A DNA stretch of 64,000 nucleotides from Cantharellus purpuraceus (GCA_025174535.1 JALBUN010000006.1:558001-622000); one strand, 5' to 3'; shown: positions 53,301 to 63,009, numbered from the stretch's first letter. The notes: generated from the letters alone by a model not told the origin. Program-made: numbers and translations.

Positions 53301-54739
53301 CTAATGGATTCTGGAATGCCTAAAGTACCCCTGCTCTGAACTGGAGGAGGAGTATAGAACATTTCTTCCAAACCTGCAGATCCCGTAAGTTTACTAGGAT
53401 CCTGATGGTAAGGAGAATTGAAAAGAGTAGAGGGTCTGGGACCACGGTTGTAAACCGCAGACTGTCTCTGTCTAATCCGTTCATGATCAACTGGAAATTT
53501 TTCTCCTTGATCCAATCTGGAAATCAAAGGAGCTTCCTTAACAGTATAGGCAACAGTTGACTGCTGAGCATCCCTGACAGGCATAGCTGCAAGAGTGGGA
53601 AGATCATGTCCAAGGACAGGATTCACCGATGCATTAATGACTTTAGCTTCATAAAAACTAGTATCCGCAGCAACCTTTCTCTGCAAAGCAGCTTGGGCAG
53701 CAGCGAAGCGAATTTTGAAACCATTAATGTCAGAAGACATCTCAGAAATGTCTGGGAGAGCAGGAGACAGAAAGTCATCCTTTACTGGTTTCCAAGAACC
53801 CTTGTACTTGGATACAGCATCCCAATAAAATGCCAAAAAGTTTTCTACATCTTCACGTAGTGTAACACAAAGCACTTCCAGGTCTTTGGAACTCCAAAGG
53901 GAGTCACTAGGCCATTCCGAAGGCAATGTAGGGACAGTAGGAGGAGGAAGTTTCATCTGCTGCAGAACACTTTCTCTCTCATTTGCAATATGATTAAGAG
54001 TGTCTAACAGTTGCTTATACTTCCATGGATCAAGATAATACCCCGTACTACCATGCTGACTAACTCGTCCAGGATGTCCGAGCAGTACCACATTGAGTAA
54101 CGCTAATTCTTTCCTGAAGAGTCCAGTAGCAAGACGATTCAGAGCTCTAGTACCTGGTGCTTCCGCACGATTAAAGCTCATCTCTGCAATGCTAAGGAGT
54201 GAATCTCTTCTGGAAGAGAGTAGGGGATCAAGTCTGACCTCTCTCCGTACTCTTGCTGCACTGAAGCTTTTCAAAGGCTTACCAGGCACTACGAAGACAT
54301 TTTGTAATGGTCCTGTGATCAGGGGTCCATCAAAAGTCCAATTGGTAAGTGCATGGTTAGTCTGATCAACTTCCACAGCAAATGAGGCATCAGCAGCACT
54401 AATCTCTTCATCCGTAGTAAATGTCTGGTCAAGATCATTCACAGGAGTGAGTGGGGATCTAGTGTGCAAGAAGCCAGGAGTGATAGGGGCAATAGGTCGC
54501 TCTGGTTGAGCAGCCAAAGGAGTAGACGGGTCGTCCTCGAGTTGTTGTTGTTGTCGAATTGTTGAAGTAGACATGTTGCTCAGCTTGAATGAGGTCAACT
54601 TGTCACGAGGTCGATACGATTCAAAACGAGTTTGTATACGAGTTGGTGTTGGATAAGGGTTTAGATAAAGAGGAGAGTTAGGATTAGAGGAGGAGGGCAG
54701 ACGAGTGTGACTATAGAACTTGTCTTCTGGAAATTCCAA
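47315..54739 (-). CDS. Gag-Pol polyprotein of family B (2474 aa)
   Basis: Single uninterrupted frame. Approximate residues: N-terminal Gag with a Gly/Pro-rich patch (~485-560), capsid-like region (~575-780), CCHC-like knuckle CRHCGSNKHWDNEC (~826), protease VADSGSDITL (~1028), RT (FPALIAYRKGKPRMCIDYRK; YIDD at ~1533), RNase H (SDACDVGIAAIL at ~1678; ITDHAALIW), integrase HHCC (~2015-2055) and core (MDFIMEL, SDRDPRW, HPQADGQTE, ~2083-2178). The C-terminal chromo-like segment is FIGYDSSYDEWLP (~2440). The product makes and integrates the cDNA. The likely start may be Met at ~54573 (MSTSTIRQQ), since the first 55 codons are less structured. No stops, unlike the family A copies. Confidence 0.92.
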   Translation of the reverse strand: MEFPEDKFYSHTRLPSSSNPNSPLYLNPYPTPTRIQTRFESYRPRDKLTSFKLSNMSTSTIRQQQQLEDDPSTPLAAQPERPIAPITPGFLHTRSPLTPVNDLDQTFTTDEEISAADASFAVEVDQTNHALTNWTFDGPLITGPLQNVFVVPGKPLKSFSAARVRREVRLDPLLSSRRDSLLSIAEMSFNRAEAPGTRALNRLATGLFRKELALLNVVLLGHPGRVSQHGSTGYYLDPWKYKQLLDTLNHIANERESVLQQMKLPPPTVPTLPSEWPSDSLWSSKDLEVLCVTLREDVENFLAFYWDAVSKYKGSWKPVKDDFLSPALPDISEMSSDINGFKIRFAAAQAALQRKVAADTSFYEAKVINASVNPVLGHDLPTLAAMPVRDAQQSTVAYTVKEAPLISRLDQGEKFPVDHERIRQRQSAVYNRGPRPSTLFNSPYHQDPSKLTGSAGLEEMFYTPPPVQSRGTLGIPESIRVPHGTYGASGGGAPPPGGEPPDDDGSSGPPHTPNPFLPRPSLPHRSGRSNPPPLGRHGGSGPPDGGDGGGYGHSPDWGDLDQRNPNLGLDAPVTQSKLEAYFDNKLRQDLVPEWDGNPDSLAQWILKVNHLAQRSPMVFKQLGQIIPLRLRKGAERWFFSLPLSYRQEATEDWKSIREVIGSYYMNRAWLDRQKARATRATFREPGFTNETPSEYYVRKSELLRLVSKLSDSELILEIMNGAPPYWHTVIDAHRCPSAVEFQTAIKYHEESLSHAPFSSGDNLERRIRNLENSLHQTKPRFDSNRSFRDARAHLVGWSSKLNPPKFPRDDSNVSKNSTPESKGARPCRHCGSNKHWDNECKHASSASRSAHTRYTVSNEEANADLAYEDMYLESLHESEVDLSSDNAHVNNVATENIPEEPSSDQQESAQDTEAHCQLAKPAMSLLESMSRLGGSIPNREKSSEPLSLENSFSETFTPKSRQERRRLMKDSKHVAAFLRNSKLTSWAPNSLIKLKRFMSRPAGCAFLGSSATTTNVWLGEYGKNQTTLVADSGSDITLISQKALCSMENPPKIKTGQKINLIQVTGTSKISGYVTVPIYFDSDSGPVQIEVEAYVVKGMTTPVILGNDFADQYSISLIREGSDSYLMFGNTGRKAKIENSVSSPLLDENGHTFKIRALPDLASLTAKFKAHRRIKNSRKRIRARISDSSVRALHPVTIPPETASLIPASIYFPGNSNEVYVEKVLHSNHGPEDFYGISDAIVSRNNPCLHVSNFSSQPVTIHQGQLLGHARNPSNWLDRTSNLNQTQLETCLSHARLIKALAQQNFETGAVPTVASLESDGEVVQGGPKAQEIPPEDVPENQLLDEIDFSPELNDANRKALQDTVLAHKDAFGLDGRLGNYDAKVEINLRPEAKEISLPPYNASPAKRGVIEPSKSPWGFPALIAYRKGKPRMCIDYRKLNEIAVPDEFPLPRQDSILQALTGSRWLSTLDALAGFTQLQMSDSAKEKTAFRTHRGLYQFKRMPFGYRNGPAVFQRVMQGVLAPFLWVFALVYIDDIVIYSKTFKEHLDHLDKVFGAIEKSGITLSPAKCHLAYQSLLLLGQKVSRLGLSTHKEKIDAILELAEPKNVHDLQIFLGMVVYFSSYIPFYAWIVAPLFELLKKNSTWEWGNTQQEAFDLAKNALVSAPVRAYAIPGLGYRVYSDACDVGIAAILQQIQPLKIRDLKGTKGYEKLKSAYDKGLPVPQLVIPVLKDETLPKPGTWDKDFENTTVSVERVIAYWSRTLKPAERNYSPTEREALALRDGLIKFQPYIEGEKVVAITDHAALIWSRTYQNVNRRLLTWGTVFAAYPELKIVHRAGRVHSNVDPISRLRRNVPYQDGPSSDDSIPTILDSEQDPLVDFYSDISPHFEARTLMLMAAYEEENQRIPLNVHASSIQVNTSLEEDFTIPYVTAKGYNLVSSLAQEEIQKIVDAYAKDPYFKRVRSELRQESNWISPKHPLFFENEDGLLYFEDWNGNYRLCVPKAEQSNLLSEIHDEITEGAHAGYHKTYNKLASTFYWPRMSRDVKKFVVSCDICQKAKPRRHAPIGLLQPIPIPENPFEVITMDFIMELHESNGYDSILVIVDKLTKFGIFVPTQSTINEEGTARILFEHVLSKYGIPKQIISDRDPRWTSTFWKEICKQINTRRALTTAYHPQADGQTEVLNQTLETALRSYVSPTRDNWAALLSPFALSYNNLPHSVTGFAPAFLLYGYHPRTPSSYIHSSTHGVHRPSSPPAPRPVGSVDRVDLIKSPANEVESTKAMDFLSELATYRSQAREALQFAQVAQQKNFNTGRLAQEFDVGDRVLINPHSLSLLHAQKGLGKKLQMKYDGPFDIIQKLGPATYRLRMPASYGLHPVLNIAHLELYSSSPPSFGSRPLRSLERADFTQLPEFEVESIIGERWRKARNGRRVQELLTRFIGYDSSYDEWLPRKNLRNAPDLLRDWDRHDRGISRH

Positions 54740-54872
54740 ATCGGTTTGTTCCAGATTACGAGAAACTATATTGAGTAAAGACTTAGTGATAGAAGGTCGG
54801 GTTATATCTGCAATGGTGCTTAGAATCTACACTCTAGACACTGCTTAAGCAATTCCCAGAGTGTCCACCAAA

Positions 54873-56304
54873 TGTTTTGGAACCCGCAAAATTATGGTGT
54901 TAGGGCAAACTCTAAATCACCACAATTCCGTGAATGAACAGCTGAGAAGAATATCAAACCCTGCTGCAGCACAACTCCAGAAACGATTTAACGTTTGTAC
55001 TTTGGTTACAATCCTTTGTATTGGTCAATGCAGACTATACGCAGAAAGGTAATACGTTTCTTAGCAGCAAGAAATGAATAAGACTTCCAGAGTCTAGAGT
55101 TCACGGACGCTTAGGGGTCCAGATATTCCAAAAAAAGGGGAATGCACTTAGAGGCTAAAGGAAGTAGGTGGATGAATCCAACCGTCCAACCAGTGGCACT
55201 CAGAAGCGGGTAACAGCGATGTGTGAAGTAGTCTAGCAACTGCTTCACACGAGTTCAAGCTTCTAATGCTCTGCAAAGGCAGTACACACTAGTTACTTAA
55301 ACAAGAGCACTAATGGCAGGACTATCGACAGACAATCTCACCCTGTAGATTCGTAGTCACGTGAGGCAGATACTACACTCACGCCCAAAGCAGGAATATC
55401 ACTACCTTGAGTGCAATCAAGTACAGTTACACAACTGTAAAAGATCCTTGAACTGGTAATCAACAGTTACTGAGATAGAGGATGACACTGTATGTCACTC
55501 TAGTCACACTGGTGTGCAGAAGATGGGTAGAATATGATGATATGTTATTCTTTCAGAGGCAGAATGGCCTCCTTATATATTGTATTTACAGGGGCTGACT
55601 AATGCTTCTGGAATATTCTACCTATTAATAGATGGAAACTACTGGAAGGTTGTGGAAGGTGGAAGAAAGGGGTAGAATATTCCAAGCCAATCACAGGATC
55701 TGATCACAGCACTAACACTGATCAGGAGCTGAATAATGGTTCTGGAAAGTTCTATCTAATAATAGAAGGAAACAGCTAGAATGTTATGGAAAGGGGTAGA
55801 ATATTCCAAGGCAATCACCTGATTTGATCACCCATCAGCTGATCTGATCCCTGAGCTAGGCACTGATCAGGCAAAAAGAAGGGTGTCCACCCTGTTTTCT
55901 GCACTGGTTTGCACAGCCATGGATAGCCACATGTCATGTGATGATCTCCACGGAAAATAGTGCCCTGAGAGGCTGTGGTTGTTAAGTTACAGAATATTTA
56001 TTGATCAGAGACATCTGAGCTTGAATTGAGGCCAAATGCCTGGTCCAAAAGGGGAGAGCCGGCTGTGGGAAGGTTTGTGGGCGCCTATGGGTCCACAACT
56101 GTAGCACAGCAGAAATAAATGATTCTGGGCCGAGTTCTGCATGGAATATTCCCAGAAAAATATGGAAAAATAGAGAATATTTGAATAAGTCCATTCCAGG
56201 TACAAGCATCAAATATATGCTGATATTTAGGAATGGAAAAGCAAAGAATAGCACATTGGTGCTGCATAAATGGAATTTGATAGGGAAAAGGTGATTCCCA
56301 TACA
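54873..56304 (-). repeat. 5' LTR of the complete family B element
   Basis: 1432 bp. In pol sense it runs from 56304 down to 54873. Heat-shock-like triplets lie at 55740-55752 (TTCTGGAAAGTTC) and 55606-55618 (TTCTGGAATATTC), then a TATATAAG box at 55573-55580. Transcription is expected to start about 30 nt beyond, near 55540. Confidence 0.92.
55606..55752 (-). promoter_or_regulatory. Heat-shock-element-like motifs in LTR B
   Basis: Two perfect three-unit arrays of inverted nTTCnn/nGAAn modules (55606-55618 and 55740-55752), plus GAATATTC pairs near 55676 and 55801. Hsf1 binds such arrays in fungi. They lie 30-230 bp upstream of the LTR TATA box in transcription sense. Function not tested. Confidence 0.5.
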
Positions 56305-56806
56305 CCTTACCTACCTCAGGCTCCATCTCCGACTCATCATCACTCTCTACATCCGACACCCAATCTTTCTCATCCCCCATGTCCGAATCCTCGTCCAAAG
56401 GGGCCATGAACTTCCACAGCTGATGTAACTTGGCTGTCCACCAACCCTCCAGAACCTCCTTCCGTTTCATCATCTTCACCAAGTCCACTAGCAACCCCTC
56501 CGTCCGCCAGAGGTGCTCCGACTGCAGGTTAACCAGCCGGATAAGCTGGCCCACAGTACTATTGGGCGCAGAGACGTGCCCTGTACCTGCACCGGTCGTT
56601 GCCCCTTCCAATCCAACACCGCTACCCCCAGCTGCCACAGCACCCATCTCCATCCGCCGCTTTTTGGTCGGATAACCTTCTGTTTCTTTCTCCACCCCTC
56701 CTTGTACCACTAGTTGGGGCTTGACACTCTGACTCTGGGGATCAAACTTTCCATCGATCCTACACCCTCCTTTCCGACCCCAACAACAATTGCAGGACTG
56801 ATCAGG
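56305..56806 (-). pseudogene. Antisense ORF, C-terminal half, copy 2
   Basis: It encodes the second half of the zinc cluster (CNCCWGRKGGC; the CDHC motif is altered here) through the acidic region ending DESEMEPEV. The family B element interrupts it on the left, and a composite insert separates it from the N-terminal part at 61009. Confidence 0.8.
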
Positions 56807-58139
56807 GTGATTCAAATATTCTCTATTTTTTCATATTTTTTTCAGGAATTTTCCATGCAGAAATGAGTCCACAACCTTGTTGTTCTGCTGGGCAAAGTTT
56901 TGGGACCCACATGGACCCACAAATATTTGCAGATGTCAGCAGCCCCAAAGTCAGCTGGAGTCACCTGGACAACTGACTCATTTTCAATCACATGACTCAT
57001 TTCAATCTCTGACTCAATCTGGTCACCACTGCCAGTAAATCCTCAATATCTTCGCAACCACTCCACCTCCTGACTCCATTTTCGGTGGAGAGTTCAATGG
57101 AAGCTGTGCCTACCCATAGCTGTGCTAATCAGCCTGGGAAACGAAGTATTGACCAAGTTATTTGAGTAATGGTGACTCATGCAATGACTCCTGCCATGAC
57201 TCATGCTATGACTCCTTCCATGACTCATACCATGACTCCTGTGATTACTCATACTATGACTCCTGCTCTGAGTCACACTATGACTCCATCCATGACTCAT
57301 ACCATGAGTCAGAGCAAATCCAAGCAGCTCATTGGCTAGGAAACTTCCACCCCCTTCTCATATATTCCACTAGCTTTCAGTAGTTTCCATCTATTAATAG
57401 GTAGAAGTTTCTAATAGTATTAGTCAGCTCCTGTAAATACAATATAAAAGGAGCCCATTCTGCCTCTGAATAAATAACCATTTCTACCCCATTATTTGCA
57501 CATCAGTGTGACTAGAGTGACATACAGTGTCATCCTCTATATCTCAGTAACTGTTGATTGTCCAGTTCAAGGGTTGCTTGTGTAACTGTATTTGATTGCA
57601 CTCAAAGTAGTGATTGTCCTGCTTTGGGCGTGAGTGTAGTATCTACCTCGCGTGACTACGAATCTACAGGGTGAGATTGTCTGTCGATAGTCCTGCCATT
57701 AGTGCTCTTGTTTAAGTTACTAGTGTGTACTGCCTTTGCAGAGCATTAGAAGCTTGAACTCGTGTGAAGCAGTTGCTAGACTACTTCACACATCGCTGTT
57801 ACCCACTTCTGAGTGCCACTGGTTGGACGGTTGGATTCATCCACCTACTTCCTCTAGCCTCTAGGTGCATTCCCCTCTTTTTGGAATATCTGGACCCCTA
57901 AGCATCCGTGAACTCTAGACTCTGGAAGTCTTATTCATTCCCTACTGCTAAGAAATGTATTACCTTCCTGCGTATTGTCTGCATTGACCATTACAATGGA
58001 TTGTAACCAAAGTACAAACGTTAAATCGTTTCTGGAGTTGTGCTGCAGTAGGATTTGATATTCTTCTCAGCTGTTCATTCATGGAATTGTGGTGATTTAG
58101 AGTTTGCCCTAACACCATAATTTTGCAGGTTCCAAAACA
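56807..58139 (+). repeat. LTR B' (3' part), with Gcn4-type array
   Basis: It matches LTR B' without its first ~100 bp and ends TTCCAAAACA at 58139. The TGASTCA array at about 57170-57310 has one more unit (ACTATGACTCCTGCTCTGAG) than the other two copies, which shows array expansion. TATAAAA at about 57443. Confidence 0.8.
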
Positions 58140-59270
58140 GTAAGTCCCATGTATTTATCAGAAACAGCTGTATAGACTGAGGATATCCGCCATGTCCACT
58201 CCTATAGCCACTCTCACCTCTATAGCTATGCCCACTCCTGCATCCACTCCAACTCCTGCAGCCATGTCCACTTCTCCACCTACTCCCACTCCTGCAGACC
58301 ACTCCCACTCAAGGTTAGAAAATATCATACTTATTGACAACCTTACCCAATTTTTTCATGGTGTACTCCCTTCTTATTCACCGATCCTATGTCTTGTTTT
58401 CTAATGCTCATATCATTCATATCATTCAGAGCTTAATGCTAACAATGAATCAGATGCTGATGTCATCTCACCCTCTGAACATATCTAATATGAAGAGTGA
58501 AGTAACACTTGATTGAAGAATGTCATGTTCATATATATTTCTTCAAGATATGTATCACATCCTATGCAACAAATTTCTTAAAAAAACATGAAGAGGAGAT
58601 GGCCAACTGCTGTGGCAGTTACCAAAGCTTTGAATATATACCTTCATTATAAGGCATGCAATCTTGGGAGCAAAGCACATTTTGAAAACTATCAAAAAAA
58701 TGCACTCATATATGAAATTATAATCACATACCTCAAACAATGCTGAGGACAAGAGATTGTAATCACAGAACTATTTCCAGTCATGTCTCTCCTTTATTAC
58801 CTCTTCCATCCTGTCCAACAAGCCTGTCCCCTTATACTTTCACCACCTTTGTATCTTATATATCAGCCTGGGTGAAAGGTTTTCCGGCTCTAGCATATCC
58901 TGGTTATGAGAAGTGTTAATCATGATCTCCCCTATTCAAAAATGTAAACTAATTCCAGACTCATAATTACATACCTGAAACAATGCTGGAAACAAGAGAT
59001 TGTAAGTATAGAACTATGTCCCATCACATGCCTCCTTGGCCATCTCCTGTGTATGTGTCTGAACAACCAAGACAGATCATAACCATTTGACACTTGTCCT
59101 ACTATTATATATACTATGTGAGGCTGGATGAAAAGTTTTAGAGCTCTAGGATGTCTTTAGCACAATTCCCTTCTGGCCAACTTCAGATGTCATTTTCTCA
59201 AGAACCAATCTGTCAATTTTTATAAAAAAATTGGCCATTCTATTCAAAATGAAGAGAAGAACAACATATT
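58140..59270. other. Unclassified repeat-like DNA
   Basis: Begins with sequence related to the insertion at 495-855. At 58190-58320 there is a (ACTCCTGCAGCC)-like low-complexity stretch. A divergent direct repeat of about 190 bp follows (units near 58722-58912 and 58964-59155, both with CAATGCTGRRRACAAGAGATTG). No gene seen. Confidence 0.4.
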
Positions 59271-59900
59271 CAAATTTCAGCCTGAGAGCATGGTTCTTGC
59301 ATTTGAAGCTTTCATGCCCCATCTATAGGATGCTATTTCCAAACCTCTAGATTCAACTATAGAGATGGAAGAGAATGACCAATATCCAAACAATACTATG
59401 AAAAATACAGAAGAGGAATCAGAAGCAGAAGATACAATAATTGATGACCAACTGCTAGATGAGAATAAAAGCACAGGAACTAATACAACCCCAGGATCAG
59501 AATCCTGGGATTGAGGGGGGACAACACCAGTTCCAATCCAAACCCTAGCCCCTCCCAGATGCTCAAACTGAGAACCATAGGTATCAGCAGCAGGAGCAGC
59601 CATGAGGAACCAGGCAAGGAGGACTACATAGTGCTGCTTAAAACAAGGCTGTATGGTTTAAAACAAGGAGGATGTCAGTAGAACAAGAAACTCTATACTG
59701 CAATGACCAGTTTTGGGTATAACTGTATCTCAGCTGATCATTGCATTTATATGTGAACCTCAAATGGAGACTCTTCTATTGTGGCCATCCATGATGACAA
59801 TATGCTAGCATATGTGAGTTTAGAGGTAGAAATGGAAAGATTGAAAGCTGATCTGGAGAGCTGTTTAAGATCAAGGATTTGTTAAGGACTGGAGAACTAG
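59271..59900 (+). pseudogene. Decayed Ty1/copia pol fragment of another lineage
   Basis: The plus strand near 59630-59860 reads KTRLYGLKQGG, then KKLYTAMTSFGYN, SADHCIYM, SIVAIHDDNMLAYVS and EMERLKADLESC. These match the copia RT region around the VDDM catalytic loop, with a stop replacing Arg after GGCQ. An acidic linker with many Glu/Asp precedes it. It is not related closely to the copia at 19128-22483. Confidence 0.7.
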
Positions 59901-60318
59901 GGGTTCAATGGAGTAACCAGAGTTCAAATGCTAGTGATGAAGGGGAGGGGACTTTACAGTTTCAGTTCAACTGGAGATAGAATGGGGCAATAACTATTGA
60001 GTTGGATTGAGTGGACTTGGCTTCAACTTGTGTGTTGCACCCCCTCAGATTGTTGGTCCAATATTTTGGAGTTCAGAGTACAGAGTTGGATCAAGGATCT
60101 AGAGTTTGACTTGTTAAGAAAGTACTTGTCAAGAAGCTAGCAACCAAGAAGTTGATGGGCAAATCTTAGTTGATATATGAACTACTGTAACAGACAGAGA
60201 GTAGCCCGTATAAGTATGTGGAGAATTGAATAATAAAACTAAAAGTGATAAGATAATAAGATGAATATGGAGTACAACATGGAAAGGAGTTTAGGGTTCA
60301 GACCCAAGTCCAAACTAA

Positions 60319-60883
60319 GACGCTTGTTCGGAATCATGTCAGTATACAATATTCTGATGTATAGGAGATATACATCAGGATTTCAATGATACATAAAGCC
60401 AGGGAGTTACAATTTGGATATCTTAAAAGATTTTGGATGTGTGAAATTTTCATAAATATAAACATATATTCTATATTTTAATAAACTTTAAAAGATAAGA
60501 TATTTGGTTGAGATGAACATAATTATTTACATGGATATAATAGGAATGTATATATGAATATAATTGGTATTATATAGGGTATTTAGATATACAAATACCA
60601 GGTGGGGATTAAAGATAGTTCAAATTATGTTACAAGTATTGTATAAGAAAGAATCAATGATATTTGGATGTTCCCTCAAGGGAGTTGCCACCACTAAATG
60701 GGGAAAAAACAATTATTTTTGAGAATTATGCCAAAATATCAAAATATGTTTTAATCTAGTATATTGTGTAAAATTTGAGAATCATGTTGAAATATGAAAA
60801 TAAGTTTGAATTGAAGTGTATTGTATAAAATTTGAGGAAAATAGGTTGTACATACGTATTTGTTGTATTTCTGAACAAGCGTC
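60319..60883. mobile_element. PIF/Harbinger-like MITE, copy 3
   Basis: 565 bp, ends GACGCTTGTTCGGAA ... TTCTGAACAAGCGTC, TAA duplications at 60316-60318 and 60884-60886. The surrounding sequence is not chromovirus pol, so this is an independent insertion. Confidence 0.8.
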
Positions 60884-61008
60884 TAATACTAAGCAATATG
60901 AAAGAAGAAGGTTTGTTATAATCCATAAGAAGAAACTACTCATAAGGAGAACAATAATGGAGTTTGGGGTTGATGGAGGTGGAGTAGAGGGAGATGGAGA
61001 TGGAGTCT

Positions 61009-62126
61009 GAAGATTGGATAATTGGGCCGGTAGGCCACACACACTCTATGCCCACATCACGACACAAGTCGCAAGTTACGCCGGGCCTGCTGAATGGCTC
61101 CGCTGGAGCCAGAGCCTTGGGTGGTCTGCCCCTTCTCACTGCGGCCTCCAAATGTTCCCTCTCCTCCTCCTTGTCCTGCTGTTCTGCTGCCGCCTTCCCC
61201 ATCTCGTGCTTGTGAAGCTGGATTGCCGACCTAGCGACATGCAGCTCCTTCTTACGGGTTGCCAACATGTGACTCTCCGCCTTGCACCATATGACCCTCC
61301 GATCCACCTCCCACTTCTCTGTATCAGCACTCAGGTACGCCTTCAATGAAAAGACCGCAACGTTGAGATTCTTCTTGGTGGTAGCAGCATAGAGCTCCGC
61401 TCTTTTGCAAGCCTTGACTGCGGCTACCCAAGCCATCTCCTTGTAACAATTTGAAGTTGGATCTGGCTCCACATCTGTCCCGACATCCACGCCCACCTCG
61501 GGCTCCACATTTGCATTGAGCTCCATATTGGCATCAGGATCCACCTCCACCTCTGCCCTCTCTGCCTCCGCCGCTTCATCTTCCTCAGCCACACCCAACC
61601 CAAATAATGGCCATACCTGTGGACGTAACGGCGAGTCCACCGCAGTGACAGTTGTCGGACGAGCTGTCTCTGTCTGCATAACAGAGATGATGGCGACCTT
61701 GAGGGTCCCTGTCCGTATTGGCACACTCGGATTTCCTGGGTGGCTGGTCCCTCCTGCCCCAGTCACCTCCTCCTCTACCTCCATGGCGGCTTCTAGCTCG
61801 TGCACCTGCTCCTCCACTTCCTTCAGTCTCACAGCCTCCATCGCAGCCGCAAGTTCCTTGACCCTGCAGGCTCTCTTGGCCTTCGCTTCCTCCTCTTTCC
61901 TTCTCCGTTCCATCTCCGCCACCTCTTTCTGCCTCTGCTCCTCCTCCTCCTTCCATCTCCGTTCTGCCTCCTCCTCCTCCTTCCATCTCCGTTCTGCCTC
62001 CTCCTCCTCTTTCCGTTTCCGCTCCTCTTCCTCTTCCTTCCATTGGGCCAAGAGCAACTGCTCAAGCTCAGCCACACTCATGCTTGCCAAAGGGTTTGAC
62101 ATCGTTGAGGATAAGACCTCAATCAT
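61009..62126 (-). pseudogene. Antisense ORF, N-terminal half, copy 2
   Basis: It begins MIEVLSSTMSNPLASM at 62126. It has the coiled coil (KEEEEAERRWKEEEEAERRW), an acidic region with repeated DVGTDVEPDP-like units, and the first zinc-cluster half (CDLCRDVGIEC) up to VWPTGP, where the composite insert begins. Trp codon 282 is intact (TGG), unlike copy 1. The TATA-like ACATATAAAAGG precedes the ATG at about 62130-62145. Confidence 0.82.
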
Positions 62127-62243
62127 GCCCCTCCTTTTATATGTCTCCAGACCCCCAGTATAACTCCAACTGTGCCCAACCGTCTCACCTATTCAATCCA
62201 CAGACATGAGGCCTCAGGGACTCAGCCTTAAATGGAGAGATAC

Positions 62244-62757
62244 TGTTATGACTATATTCATTAACGTCCAGATCCCCATCTGATCCACTCAGATCCCCAC
62301 ACATATGAAATCTATACTCCATTTGGAAACCGCCATCTCCATCTACCTGTCCAATTGTCACCACCGATTCCACCCATCCATCTCTGGTTCCAATTGATGC
62401 ATCAGCATCACCATAGGAACCCAGACATCTGTCCCTGTCAGACTCAGACATACTCATGTAAGGCCTTCAGCCTTGGAGACCCATCACTGGAGTAATTATT
62501 ATTAGATTTCAAAATATGTATTTAAGTTGCCCGACTGGGGACTTCATTCCCCAGTTTGAATATCGAATCACGCCTTAGTTCCTAAGTCCGATCCTAACTC
62601 TCTAAGTTGTACTCTGTCTCCGAAATCTGACACTGGTATTAGTGAGGGTGCAGCACATAAGCTGAAGCCAAGTCCATTCTGACCCCCACGACGTGCTCCA
62701 ACTCCGACGAAACCTCTGACCCAATCTCTGACCCCCAATCGGACCTAGTGCATAACA
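62244..62757 (+). repeat. 3' LTR of chromovirus A copy 2 (514 bp)
   Basis: Begins TGTTATGACTATATTC and ends GTGCATAACA, followed by ACAAG. A purine-rich AAATGGAGAGATAC lies just before it, a plausible polypurine tract. Confidence 0.88.
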
Positions 62758-62762
62758 ACAAG

Positions 62763-63009
62763 TGTGACTATGGATCTTGACCAGAGTTGTCAATAGGGGC
62801 AGTTCTGCTGGTTTATTTAATACTTACTATGTAGTTTAGTACCTCAGTCTTTCTGTTTCACAAGACTGAGGTAAATATCCCTATGTTCTATTTCTTCAGT
62901 AGCTGACAATCCTTGTAGTCGTTTACTATAGGTTTGTTGGAATATAGTCTTTCTGTTTGACAAGACTGAGTCATTTACTATAGCTTCCGCTGCATAACCT
63001 TTCTATAAG
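62763..63009. other. Short region with two hairpin repeats
   Basis: A 10-bp-stem hairpin (CCTCAGTCTT ... AAGACTGAGG) lies at 62842-62871 and a related one with a 6-bp stem at 62946-62967, about 104 bp apart. No gene. Confidence 0.45.

Larger units (their letters stand above)
44625..56304 (-). mobile_element. Complete family B Ty3/gypsy retrotransposon
   Basis: 11,680 bp with two 1432-bp LTRs (44625-46056 and 54873-56304) that differ at only a couple of positions I noticed. The 5-bp target duplication is CCTTA (44620-44624 and 56305-56309). Transcription sense is minus. A primer-binding-like TGGTGGACACTCTGGG follows the 5' LTR at ~54871, and a purine-rich GAAGGGGGGATGAA precedes the 3' LTR at 46057-46070. 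It encodes an intact Gag-Pol and a second ORF. Near-identical LTRs and open frames mean a recent insertion, and it may be active. Confidence 0.92.
56807..61008. mobile_element. Composite insertion in the antisense ORF
   Basis: It splits the zinc cluster between its two halves; CTGA flanks both junctions but the borders are approximate. Contents: truncated LTR B' (56807-58139), unknown DNA with a divergent direct repeat, a decayed copia RT piece (~59630-59900), and a third MITE (60319-60883). It probably formed in several steps. Confidence 0.55.
40428..62757 (+). mobile_element. Chromovirus A copy 2 with nested insertions
   Basis: LTR A borders at 40428 and 62757 are flanked by the identical 5-bp duplication ACAAG (40423-40427 and 62758-62762). 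Contents: 5' LTR stub (40428-40487), LTR B (40488-41916), pol RNase H-integrase-chromodomain on plus (41917-44432), the antisense zinc-cluster ORF on minus (44591-62126 in pieces), and the 3' LTR (62244-62757). Nested within it are a MITE (43727-44291), a full family B element (44625-56304) and a composite insert (56807-61008). Gag, protease and most RT are lost. It shows that the antisense ORF lies between pol and the 3' LTR. Confidence 0.85.

Noticed and set aside
61516..62163. Plus-strand Ser-rich frame of 215 codons
   Set aside because: Shadow of the antisense ORF's coiled coil on the other strand, in the same way as at 1808-2551.
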